This document shows positions 47,923 through 55,872 of a DNA stretch of 64,000 nt, piece after piece. Under the pieces are notes generated by a model. That model was not told the DNA's origin. It was given only the letters and a program-made list of their open reading frames with translations, and made no database searches. The translations under genes were made by a program, and so were the position numbers. Positions within the stretch are counted from its first letter, which is position 1; each line of letters starts with the position of its first letter. Source of the DNA: Chitinophaga pinensis (GTDB lineage: Bacteria > Bacteroidota > Bacteroidia > UKL13-3); NCBI GenBank assembly GCA_945870425.1, contig CAMBSD010000013.1, positions 28,772 through 92,771 on the forward strand. The letters are read 5' to 3'.

Positions 47923-49401
47923 TTATTTTTCTAAACCGAACCCGTAGAATCCTTTAGAGCCATCAGGGTTTATGCCCTCAAGAAGCACACCACCTTTTTT
48001 GTTTTCTAAACTTGATTTTACATCGTTGATGGTAGCAACGGGTTTCTTATCTATTTGGGTTACCACAAAACCATCTGGCACACCTGCCTTTTTCATTGGG
48101 CTTTTCGTTCCTACTTTTTTAATTTTAATACCATTGGCAATTTTTAGTTTAAGTCTCTCCTCACGAGGTAAGGTTTCAAACTCGGTATCGATTACCTTGT
48201 TTACATCAATTTTTTCAACGGTTGAAATGTTTGTTTTTCCGTCAAGACTTTTAAGTGTGACAATACAATCTTTTTCTTTTCCATCGCGCAAAACAGTTAC
48301 TTTTACTTTATCACCCGGGTTACGTTTGCCAATCATTTCTTGCAATTCTGGTGTTGATTTTACATTTTGTCCATCTAATCCTATAATGACATCCTTTTCC
48401 TTCAATCCTCCATCTTCGGCAGCACTATTTTCTCTCACTTTAGCTATAAATATACCTTTAATTTCTTTTAAACCTTCTTTATCTGCTAATTCACCATCCA
48501 CATCTCTAATTTCAACTCCCAATACACCTCTTTGTACTTCACCATATTTTAACAAGTCATCCATCACTTTTTTCATTAGGTTGGTTGGAATAGCAAATGC
48601 ATATCCTGCATATTGACCCGTTTCACTTGCTATAGCAGTGTTAATACCAACCAATTTCCCGTCACTTGAGACCAATGCACCTCCGCTATTTCCTGGGTTT
48701 ACTGCCGCATCTGTTTGTATAAACGATTCAATAGAGTAGTTTGCTCCACCATTCCTTAATAAATTCAAGTTACGACCTTTTGCACTAACAATACCAGCTG
48801 TAACGGTTGAAGTTAAGTTAAAAGGATTTCCAACAGCCAAAACCCATTGACCTACCTTTACATCATCACTGTTGCCAATAACAGCAAAAGGTAGATTTTT
48901 TTCATCAATACGTAATAAGGCTAAATCTGTATTTTTGTCTTTACCTATTAAGGTTGCATCATATTCACGTTTATCATTTAACACCACTTTTATTTTGTTA
49001 GCTCCATCAATAACATGGTTATTGGTGATTATATATCCATCTTGAGAAATGATTACCCCTGAGCCAGAACCAGCCCTTGGTCCTTGGTTCGGCATTTGAA
49101 GATCAAAGCCATGTCCTTTAAAAAAATCGAATGGGTCCATTTGTTGCTGTCTATTGTCTGCTTGAGGTTGTGCCTCAACTACGGTAAGTATATGAACTAC
49201 TGTTGGGGTTACCAATTCTGCCACCTGCACAAAATCTGGCCTGTCAATGCCTTCTGTCAAGCTGGCATATTTGGCCAAATAATTTTGTTCAAACTTGGCA
49301 CTTTCGTCCTTACTTAATAATCTGCTAATGCCTATGGCTACCAAGCCTCCTAGGCTTGCAACAACTAAGAATGCTGCGTACTTTTTAATGTTGTTTTTCA
49401 T
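47923..49401 (-). CDS. Do family serine protease (HtrA/DegP)
   Basis: 492 aa. The N-terminal helix is at about residues 8-26 (a signal or anchor). The catalytic triad is His129 (GYIITNNHVI), Asp159 (NTDLAL) and Ser239 (NPGNSGG). Two PDZ domains follow, at about 290-380 and 410-490, as in DegP. Members degrade or refold damaged envelope proteins. It lies after GH92 on the same strand, but a terminator separates the two. Confidence 0.94.
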   Translation of the reverse strand: MKNNIKKYAAFLVVASLGGLVAIGISRLLSKDESAKFEQNYLAKYASLTEGIDRPDFVQVAELVTPTVVHILTVVEAQPQADNRQQQMDPFDFFKGHGFDLQMPNQGPRAGSGSGVIISQDGYIITNNHVIDGANKIKVVLNDKREYDATLIGKDKNTDLALLRIDEKNLPFAVIGNSDDVKVGQWVLAVGNPFNLTSTVTAGIVSAKGRNLNLLRNGGANYSIESFIQTDAAVNPGNSGGALVSSDGKLVGINTAIASETGQYAGYAFAIPTNLMKKVMDDLLKYGEVQRGVLGVEIRDVDGELADKEGLKEIKGIFIAKVRENSAAEDGGLKEKDVIIGLDGQNVKSTPELQEMIGKRNPGDKVKVTVLRDGKEKDCIVTLKSLDGKTNISTVEKIDVNKVIDTEFETLPREERLKLKIANGIKIKKVGTKSPMKKAGVPDGFVVTQIDKKPVATINDVKSSLENKKGGVLLEGINPDGSKGFYGFGLEK

Positions 49402-49612
49402 GTTACTTATTTGTTATTTAGGTTTTGATTTACTTTCAAATTTTATTCCAAAAATTAAAATACCATCTTAACATTCGCTTAAAATTTTATATTCGTAAAT
49501 ATAATATTTGAATTTGTCCCTTAGTATCAATTCATGTACAAAACGAAAACATTAAAAATAATATTTTACCGCTTGTGTAATACCATCAAAAAACAGCAAA
49601 TTTGCACAGCCA

Positions 49613-50485
49613 ATGGAAGAGCTCATTCACGATAAGCATTTGTATTTTTTTGAGAAATTCATCCGAAACGAAATGAGTGAAGATGAAAAATTAGCATTTG
49701 AAAACAGGCTTACATCAGATGAACCTTTTCAAAAAGATTTTGAATTATATATTAGCAATAGAAATGTAATTTTAAAGCAAGAACTTGCTGAATACAGCAA
49801 ACCCATTATCCCCCCCAAAACCAATGGATATAGGTGGTTATATGTTATTGTTTCCATTTTGTGTTTGGTCCTAATAATAGATTATTATGCTAACAAAAAG
49901 TTTGAAGAAAGCCTAACTCGGCAGTCTAGTGTAATCGATAAAATCAATATTTTTAAAAAGCTAAACGATAAAATTAATTCATACAATAAAAATGCGGAGT
50001 CTGTTTCCACTGAGAGTGAAGAGAAAGTAACTAATCCCTCAAAGATTATTAATCACAAAGAAGTCGCAGATACAATATCTTATATTAAAAATGGAGTGAT
50101 TAGTGAAGATATAGAAGAAGCCAATGCGGATGTAATGCTATTTGATACACTATTAACTGTGATTGATTTTGAGGCATTTAAAGAAAAACAAAAGAACTTG
50201 CTTTTAGATACCGATAGTTTGATAACGGATAGCATGAGCAGTGCTATTGCCTTAAGGAGTATGATAAAAAATCCAGTTAAGGCAAAGCAACAGCAGGTTT
50301 ATGTTGAATACTGGCAGTCGCCTGAAGATTATGCTGGATATACTTTTAATGGTAAAAAACTCATATTGTTTGGACATCAAAAACCAGATAATATTTTCCT
50401 ATTAAAGCGTATCAACCAAATTATTTTGCACCTTTCGGATAACGAAATTCTTCTTTTGTCAGATAATAATTTTCATAACTATTAA
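49613..50485 (+). CDS. Single-pass membrane protein (anti-sigma-like N-terminus), unknown
   Basis: 290 aa. Residues 1-70 contain FEKFIRNEMSEDEKLAFENRL, the kind of sequence seen in anti-sigma factor/zf-HC2-like N-termini, but without zinc ligands. One membrane helix lies near 73-92 (WLYVIVSILCLVLIIDYYA). The C-terminal 200 residues face outside and end YVEYWQSPEDYAGYTFNGK...LLSDNNFHNY. I cannot name a family. It ends two bases before dapF, so the two may be co-transcribed. Confidence 0.6.
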   Translation: MEELIHDKHLYFFEKFIRNEMSEDEKLAFENRLTSDEPFQKDFELYISNRNVILKQELAEYSKPIIPPKTNGYRWLYVIVSILCLVLIIDYYANKKFEESLTRQSSVIDKINIFKKLNDKINSYNKNAESVSTESEEKVTNPSKIINHKEVADTISYIKNGVISEDIEEANADVMLFDTLLTVIDFEAFKEKQKNLLLDTDSLITDSMSSAIALRSMIKNPVKAKQQQVYVEYWQSPEDYAGYTFNGKKLILFGHQKPDNIFLLKRINQIILHLSDNEILLLSDNNFHNY

Positions 50486-50487
50486 CA

Positions 50488-51276
50488 TTGAATATCAAGT
50501 TTTATAAATACCAAGGTACTGGGAATGATTTTATCATGATTGATGACAGAATTTCACTTTTTCCAAGTGGTAATAATTCCAAACTTATTGAACAATTGTG
50601 TCACCGAAGGTTTGGGATTGGGGCCGATGGCTTGATATTACTGCAAAAGCATGAATCAGCTGATTTCCACATGAAATATTACAACAGCGATGGACGTGAA
50701 AGCAGTATGTGCGGCAATGGTGGTAGATGCATTGCGCAGTTTGCCAAAGACTTAAATATAGTAGGAGATAAAGCCGTTTTTTACGCTGTTGATGGCTATC
50801 ATGAAGCAGAATATCAAGATGGCTTTGTTTCACTGTTAATGAAGGATGTTGATTCCATGGAAAAACGAAGCACTGACGAATTTGTGCTTAACACAGGATC
50901 TCCTCACTATGTAATTTTCACACATACAGATATTGATAGTCTCGACATTGTTTCAATGGCAAAAAAGATTAGGTATAATGATGAGTTTGCCATAGATGGC
51001 ATCAATGTTAATTTTGTGAATATTGTTAGTGAAACTGAGCTAAAGGTGAGAACTTACGAAAGAGGTGTTGAAGATGAAACCTATAGTTGTGGTACAGGAG
51101 TAACTGCATGTGTTTTGGCTTATTCGCAAAGAAATTCAATTTCGGGTAGACCCATTACAGTGCAAACTTTAGGGGGCACACTTTCTTTAAAATACACCCC
51201 AAATGAATACTCATTCAAACAAATTTATCTTCAAGGACCAGCGCTAAGGGTATTTGAGGGGAAATTTGAATTATGA
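50488..51276 (+). CDS. dapF: Diaminopimelate epimerase
   Basis: 262 aa. A TTG start (TTGAATATCAAG) gives the required opening NIKFYKYQGTGNDF; no ATG is available. The two catalytic cysteines are C75 (ESSMCGNGGR) and C201 (ETYSCGTGVTA). It converts LL- to meso-diaminopimelate for peptidoglycan and lysine. It follows the membrane protein gene by two bases. Confidence 0.95.
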   Translation: MNIKFYKYQGTGNDFIMIDDRISLFPSGNNSKLIEQLCHRRFGIGADGLILLQKHESADFHMKYYNSDGRESSMCGNGGRCIAQFAKDLNIVGDKAVFYAVDGYHEAEYQDGFVSLLMKDVDSMEKRSTDEFVLNTGSPHYVIFTHTDIDSLDIVSMAKKIRYNDEFAIDGINVNFVNIVSETELKVRTYERGVEDETYSCGTGVTACVLAYSQRNSISGRPITVQTLGGTLSLKYTPNEYSFKQIYLQGPALRVFEGKFEL

Positions 51277-51337
51277 AAAATTTTCTTGATTATTTATAAC
51301 TTATGTAATAACATTGTAATTACAATTTTTATTATTT

Positions 51338-51583
51338 ATGGACATTTCTGTCATATCAATTGGGAATTCTAAGGGCATTAGATTAAGTAAAACCATTTTG
51401 GATAAATACAATATTAAAGATATTGTTGAGCTAATACTTGAAGACGGGTATATGGTATTAAAGTCAAAATCTAGTCCGAGAAAGGGTTGGGATAAAGCAT
51501 TCGAAACAATGCATAAAAATGGAGAGGATTCATTACTTATGTCAGATGTTTTTGAAGACGAGAATTTTGAAGAATGGAGCTAA
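51338..51583 (+). CDS. MazE-like AbrB-fold antitoxin
   Basis: 81 aa. The N-terminal swapped-hairpin motif SVISIGNSKGIRLSKTIL is typical of AbrB/MazE DNA-binding domains. The C-terminal EDENFEEWS is the acidic tail that would occupy the toxin. It overlaps the toxin gene by 10 bp, so the two are translationally coupled. It probably autoregulates the operon. Confidence 0.88.
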   Translation: MDISVISIGNSKGIRLSKTILDKYNIKDIVELILEDGYMVLKSKSSPRKGWDKAFETMHKNGEDSLLMSDVFEDENFEEWS

Positions 51584-51897
51584 ATCAATATCACATCGTC
51601 TTGGTTAATTTAGACCCTACAATAGGCAGTGAAATGAAGAAAACTCGTCCTTGTGTAATTATTTCGCCAAATGAAATGAACAAACACCTTCAAACCATAG
51701 TTGTAGCGCCTATGACTAGTGCTTCAAAAGCCTACCCCACTAGGGTTGAGGTAAATCATAATAAAACAAGTGGATGGCTTGTAATTGACCAAATTAGAAC
51801 CATTGATAGGACTCGTATTATTAAAGTGTTAGGTACACTTTCTGATAAAGAAGTAAGAAAGGTTAAATCAATCATACAAGAAACTTATTTAGACTAA
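51574..51897 (+). CDS. MazF-like mRNA endonuclease toxin
   Basis: 107 aa, normal for MazF/PemK. The conserved YHIVLVNLDPTIGSEMKKTR (with the catalytic Arg), PCVIISPNEMN and VAPMTSASKAYPTRV with the following Thr are present. It would cleave single-stranded RNA at a short site; the recognition sequence is not predictable. Together with the AbrB-like gene it forms a complete type II pair, probably chromosomal. Confidence 0.9.
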   Translation: MELNQYHIVLVNLDPTIGSEMKKTRPCVIISPNEMNKHLQTIVVAPMTSASKAYPTRVEVNHNKTSGWLVIDQIRTIDRTRIIKVLGTLSDKEVRKVKSIIQETYLD

Positions 51898-52008
51898 ACA
51901 TAGTCTGCAATGAAGTATTTTAGATAAAACCTAAAAATAACTTCTCATAATTTGTTCATAATTGGATTGGTTTTTGACATAGTATTGCAAAAATAAATAT
52001 TGAATATT

Positions 52009-52959
52009 ATGTCAGATACAATTGAAAAAATTGAGTGTTTAATTATAGGTAGCGGACCAGCAGGATACACAGCCGCAATATACGCTGCAAGGGCTGATAT
52101 GAAGCCCGTAATGTACACCGGCCCTCAGCCTGGTGGTCAGTTAACCATTACCACCGAAGTTGAAAATTACCCAGGATATCCTGATGGAATTATGGGCCCT
52201 GAAATGATGGAAAATTTCAGAAAACAAGCCGAGAGATTAGGTACTGATGTTCGCTATGGCATGGTAACCAAAATTGATTTTATTGATAAGCCGCCATTCA
52301 ATGTTCAAATAGATGAAAGTAAATATGTTCAGGCGGATACCATTATTGTTTCTACAGGTGCAAGTGCCAAATGGTTAGGAATACCAAGCGAAACCAAACT
52401 AAATGGCAATGGTGTTTCGGCATGTGCGGTATGTGATGGATTCTTTTTCAAAGGTAAAGATGTAGCCATTGTAGGTGCCGGAGACACAGCTTGTGAAGAG
52501 GCTAGTTATTTAGCTAAAATATGTAGCAAGGTGTATATGATTGTTCGTAAGGGAGAGTTTAGAGCTTCAAAAGCCATGCAACATAGGGTGGAAAATACAC
52601 CTAACATTGAGATATTATTCAATTCAGAAACAGATGAAATACTAGGTGACAATAGGGTAGAGGGTGCTAGAATAAAAAATGTATTGACAGGTGAAATGAG
52701 AAATATTGATATCAAAGGTTTCTTTGTAGCTATTGGTCATACACCCAATACAGGTATTTTTAAAGGTTGGTTGGATATGGATGAAACGGGATATTTGATA
52801 ACCACTCCGGGAAGCAGCCGTACCAATGTAGAAGGTGTTTTTGCTAGTGGTGATGCTCAAGACAAAATATACAGACAAGCGATAACAGCAGCTGGCAGTG
52901 GTTGTATGGCCGCCCTAGATGCCGAAAGGTATTTGGCTGCCAAGCATCATGCGATGTAA
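52009..52959 (+). CDS. trxB: Thioredoxin-disulfide reductase
   Basis: 316 aa from the ATG at 52009. FAD motif IIGSGPAGYTAA (12-23), redox-active CAVC at 139-142, NADPH motif GAGDTACEEA, and the C-terminal FASGDAQDKIYRQAITAAGSG identify TrxB. It reduces thioredoxin with NADPH in the cytoplasm. The start is close to a TAGTATTG box at 51980-51987. A strong terminator follows. Confidence 0.95.
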   Translation: MSDTIEKIECLIIGSGPAGYTAAIYAARADMKPVMYTGPQPGGQLTITTEVENYPGYPDGIMGPEMMENFRKQAERLGTDVRYGMVTKIDFIDKPPFNVQIDESKYVQADTIIVSTGASAKWLGIPSETKLNGNGVSACAVCDGFFFKGKDVAIVGAGDTACEEASYLAKICSKVYMIVRKGEFRASKAMQHRVENTPNIEILFNSETDEILGDNRVEGARIKNVLTGEMRNIDIKGFFVAIGHTPNTGIFKGWLDMDETGYLITTPGSSRTNVEGVFASGDAQDKIYRQAITAAGSGCMAALDAERYLAAKHHAM

Positions 52960-52985
52960 TTAGATAATTTTTTTAATCAACAAAT

Positions 52986-53016
52986 AAAAAGCTGTGCATC
53001 GTGCACAGCTTTTTTA
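52986..53016 (+). terminator. Terminator of trxB
   Basis: Arms AAAAAGCTGTGCA and TGCACAGCTTTTT with a TCG loop and T-run, 27 bp after the trxB stop. Confidence 0.9.
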
Positions 53017-53033
53017 GTTTACCCTCAATAGCT

Positions 53034-53055
53034 GGTGCGAGCGTCCGCTCGTACC
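53034..53055. repeat. GC-rich palindrome, 22 bp
   Basis: Arms GGTGCGAGCG and CGCTCGTACC around TC, with one mismatch (a G·T pair). It is much more GC-rich than its surroundings and has no T-run, so it is unlikely to be a terminator. Confidence 0.6.
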
Positions 53056-53151
53056 ATTCAAATTTCGTTAGTATTCTAATAATTTATTCGTCCAATAATT
53101 TTATATCCAAAATCCCTTTTCCTCCTGCATAATCAATGGCACTGCTAGAAT

Positions 53152-53235
53152 AGATGAGTTGCAAACTCATTTTTCATTTATTTATTCGGAGTCAGCTACG
53201 CTATTGCCCAGCACACAAGACTCCGAACAGTGGGG
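53152..53235 (-). repeat. 84-bp two-hairpin repeat, copy 1
   Basis: Aligned without gaps to 62793-62876, differing at only a few positions. It contains a small hairpin (ATGAGTT-GCA-AACTCAT) and a larger inverted repeat (TTCGGAGTC ... GACTCCGAA, 9-bp arms). On the minus strand it supplies the last 13 codons of the 368-aa secreted-protein gene, including TVRSLVCWAIA and its stop. Confidence 0.85.
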
Positions 53236-54302
53236 CCATCAGAACTGCTTTGTGGCACATTTCCAGATAAACTATGAGAACCTTTGAAAAAATTATCTTC
53301 AATTCCATCTTCTCCCACAAATACATCATACCCACCATTGCCATGTGCTCTTGTATACCAATTTATGGGACTATAATTAGGGTGTGGAATTGGCTCTGTT
53401 GAGGCATAAAATGCGGCACCAATTAGTCCACCCAAAACTGTCCCAACTCCTGGAAATATAGATCCTGCTACTGCACCAGCACCTGCATATATCAGCCAAT
53501 CTGTATAATCAGTTTCAACTCCAGCATCATTGAGAACCATTGCGGCCATTCCTAACGCACTGCAGCAAATTATTCCGTGATTCTTTTTCCATCCCGCAGA
53601 ACTATTGATTACACTATTTGATTCTTTGTATAGGTTTCTAGAAAATTGTCGTAGCTTATTTCTGGCTGAGCAATTGTTATTACCTTTATCTCCATCGTTT
53701 TGAGGCAATCCTCCGTCTGCTTTTAATAAATCATATGCTTCTAAGTATTGTATTAAATCAAGGGCTTTTTCTCTTACTTTGCCACAATCGTTTCCACCCG
53801 AACATCCTATTATGCGCGGGTTAAGATTTTGTAACCCTTGATTTGCCTTTGCAAAATAAACAGCTTTTAAGCTATCATTCATTATTGCATAAGTATGAAC
53901 AGTGTCTGATATAGCTGAATCGATCAATCCAACCAGATAGACAATGGCATTACTTTTAACCCATAAAGGATGACTACAATGTTCATTAAAATAACATTTG
54001 CTTGGTTCTGGATTTTTAGCAGTTTGAAGTATTTTGTCATATAAATAGGCATAATCACCATTTAAATTAGCCAGAATGTTATAACGTATTTGATTTATTG
54101 CTCCCTGTAATGTCCAATTGTTATGGTAATGCCTATTAAACATAGTATAAGGATTACCATATAAAAATCCTTCTTCTTTGTCTTTTAATCTTTTTCTATT
54201 AAGTTCTTCAGGTGCATCTGAGTCACTTCCATATTCACATTGTGAAAATACATGATTCGAAAAAAGTAATATTGTTGCAATAAATAGTAAATATTTTTTC
54301 AT
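53196..54302 (-). CDS. Secreted cysteine-rich protein with glycine-zipper segment, unknown
   Basis: 368 aa with a signal peptide (KYLLFIATILLFSNHVFSQ). The mature N-terminal 220 residues are helical and soluble with several cysteines (KCYFNEHC, GCSGGNDCGK). A hydrophobic glycine-zipper stretch (GAGAVAGSIFPGVGTVLGGL) lies near residues 270-295, then a Gly/Asp-rich tail. The final TVRSLVCWAIA derives from the 84-bp repeat and may not be native. I do not recognise a family. It is the last gene of a three-gene operon whose genes are each 6 bp apart. The glycine-zipper suggests membrane insertion; any toxin role is only a guess. Confidence 0.65.
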   Translation of the reverse strand: MKKYLLFIATILLFSNHVFSQCEYGSDSDAPEELNRKRLKDKEEGFLYGNPYTMFNRHYHNNWTLQGAINQIRYNILANLNGDYAYLYDKILQTAKNPEPSKCYFNEHCSHPLWVKSNAIVYLVGLIDSAISDTVHTYAIMNDSLKAVYFAKANQGLQNLNPRIIGCSGGNDCGKVREKALDLIQYLEAYDLLKADGGLPQNDGDKGNNNCSARNKLRQFSRNLYKESNSVINSSAGWKKNHGIICCSALGMAAMVLNDAGVETDYTDWLIYAGAGAVAGSIFPGVGTVLGGLIGAAFYASTEPIPHPNYSPINWYTRAHGNGGYDVFVGEDGIEDNFFKGSHSLSGNVPQSSSDGPTVRSLVCWAIA

Positions 54303-54308
54303 AATTAT

Positions 54309-54896
54309 TTAGTTTAAAATCCATGTTTTGCCACCATTTATTTTTATTCTTAAGATGCCATAATTGTAGTTGTATAAAATATTTGATGAGTTTACTGGAT
54401 CTGATGAGGGGTTATATCCATAAACTAAATTATTTTTATACATAACAGAATCTTTATTATATGCGCTTGGGTTGTTGAGAAAAGATAAATCTCGATTTGT
54501 AAAATTGTATTGATTATTAATATTAAAATCTAAATAATCTTTCCCAGAAGATTCTTTAACATAGTATTTAAAATTAATATTATACAATTCGGATTGGTTA
54601 CCCCAAAATCCAATTTCTATCTTTTCATAATATTCTGTTATACCAGGGCAATCAGCATTAGTAGTTTGTTGTGGAAAACCTACATTTGTAGTTTTCATAG
54701 CTTGTCCATACAAAATGGCTGTATCACCTACATTGCTTATAAAAACTAGCGTGTCAAACCCTTTGAATGAAATTTTGGTTTTATTATTATTCGATAGCTT
54801 GTAATATTCATCTTTGTATTGACCACAGTTAGGATCATATTTATTGCAACATGTAAAAAGTACGATTGCACATAATAATAGTAAGATTTTTTTCAT
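54309..54896 (-). CDS. Lipoprotein, unknown (paralog 1)
   Basis: 195 aa. The signal peptide ends in VLFTCCNKYDPNCG, with a lipobox-like cysteine at residue 16 or 17, so it is probably anchored in a membrane. The body has KISFKGFDTLVFISNVGDTA, TTNADCPGITEYYEKIEIGF and FKYYVKESSGKDYLDF, mostly beta-strand. It is highly similar to the next upstream gene over its full length, and both end KINGGKTWILN. Function unknown. Middle gene of the operon. Confidence 0.75.
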   Translation of the reverse strand: MKKILLLLCAIVLFTCCNKYDPNCGQYKDEYYKLSNNNKTKISFKGFDTLVFISNVGDTAILYGQAMKTTNVGFPQQTTNADCPGITEYYEKIEIGFWGNQSELYNINFKYYVKESSGKDYLDFNINNQYNFTNRDLSFLNNPSAYNKDSVMYKNNLVYGYNPSSDPVNSSNILYNYNYGILRIKINGGKTWILN

Positions 54897-54902
54897 AGGT
54901 AT

Positions 54903-55493
54903 TTAGTTTAATATCCATGTCTTACCACCATTTATTTTTAGTCTTAAAACTCCATAATTTAAGTTATAAAGACAATATGACGAATTATCATCTGCCGAAG
55001 CATTGAATCCATAAATTTTATTATTTTTATATATAATTGTGTCAAGATAATTAGTAGGATTATTCATATACGAAAGTACTTTTGTAAAAAAGTAATGATT
55101 ATCCATTCTTAATTCTATGTAATCCTTTGCAGAAGATTCTTTAACATAATATTTAAAATTTAGGTTGTGTAATTCAGGACTATCTCCAAAAAATCCAATT
55201 TCAATTTTTTCATAATACTCTGTTATCCCTGGGCAATCAGCATTAGTGGTTTGTTGTGGAAAAGCTACATTTGTTTGTGTTTTGCCATGACCAAATAATG
55301 TGGCTGTATCTCCCACATTGCTTATAAAAACGAGTGTATCAAAACCTTTAAAGTTAATTTTAGATTTTGAGTCATCAGTTAAATTGTAATATTCATCCTT
55401 ATATCGGCCACAGTTAGGGTCATATTTACTAAAACCTAATAAGAAAACAAGTAATGCTGTAGTCAATAAACATAATAAAAAATTACCCTTCAT
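54903..55493 (-). CDS. Secreted paralog of the lipoprotein, lipobox lost
   Basis: 196 aa, tandem duplicate of the downstream gene (shared KYDPNCG, FKGFDTLVFISNVGDTA, TTNADCPGITEYYEKIEIGF, KINGGKTWILN). At the lipobox position it reads LLGFSKYDPNCG instead of TCCNKYDPNCG, so both cysteines are replaced and lipidation is not expected. The signal peptide may remain as a membrane anchor or be cut by signal peptidase I. First gene of the operon, preceded by a 379-bp intergenic region. Confidence 0.72.
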   Translation of the reverse strand: MKGNFLLCLLTTALLVFLLGFSKYDPNCGRYKDEYYNLTDDSKSKINFKGFDTLVFISNVGDTATLFGHGKTQTNVAFPQQTTNADCPGITEYYEKIEIGFFGDSPELHNLNFKYYVKESSAKDYIELRMDNHYFFTKVLSYMNNPTNYLDTIIYKNNKIYGFNASADDNSSYCLYNLNYGVLRLKINGGKTWILN

Positions 55494-55810
55494 GATTTTT
55501 GCGGTTTAGTTTTAACAAAGATTAATTAATTACCTGCATAAAAGCAAGTTATATTTTGTGTATATTGCCATATAATTGGTATGAGTATTCGTTTTTGTGT
55601 GGTATTTGGGGGTGGGGTGGTTTTCATCATTGTTTTCTATTTTTATAAATTCAAAACTGTTATATACTTTCATCAATAGCCATTTAATTTTTACTGTCAC
55701 AAGCAAAAGGCATATTATCAATGTATTATTTTTATGGCTTTTGTGCCTTATGGTTAGAAATAACCATATTGAAATTGGCACATTTCAAATCTTTGCTTTT
55801 ACATCCAAAA

Positions 55811-55838
55811 ATAAAATACTGCATGTGTAGTATTTTAT
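55811..55838. promoter_or_regulatory. 10-bp-arm palindrome upstream of mazG
   Basis: ATAAAATACT and AGTATTTTAT are perfect inverted copies, separated by GCATGTGT. It lies 35 bp before the mazG ATG, across the place where a -33 element would be, so an operator is as likely as a hairpin. Confidence 0.45.
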
Positions 55839-55860
55839 ATGAAGGCTTTTTTAGTTTACC

Positions 55861-55868
55861 TACATTTG
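55861..55868 (+). promoter_or_regulatory. TACATTTG box immediately before mazG
   Basis: A perfect TAnnTTTG match ends 4 bp before the ATG at 55873. If used as a -7 element, the mRNA would start at or within a few bases of the ATG, that is, leaderless. Confidence 0.45.
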
Positions 55869-55872
55869 CCCA

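Larger units (their letters stand above)
55494..55872. other. 379-bp intergenic region, divergent
   Basis: Very AT-rich and without a credible gene; short ORFs in it are not supported by composition or start sites. It contains a G-rich tract (ggggtggggtgg) near 55608-55620, a 28-bp palindrome at 55811-55838, and a TACATTTG box just before mazG. It must carry promoters for both the secreted-protein operon and mazG. Confidence 0.6.

Noticed and set aside
47972..48616. 214-aa reading frame antisense to the htrA gene
   Set aside because: It mirrors the codon pattern of a clearly real protease on the other strand, and its amino-acid composition (Ser, Phe and Pro-rich) is typical of antisense frames.
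53084..53170. 28-residue minus-strand reading frame starting in the repeat hairpin (ATGAGTTTG...)
   Set aside because: Too short to call a gene. The GGKGILDIKLLDE end looks protein-like, so it is kept only as a possible gene remnant in the findings.
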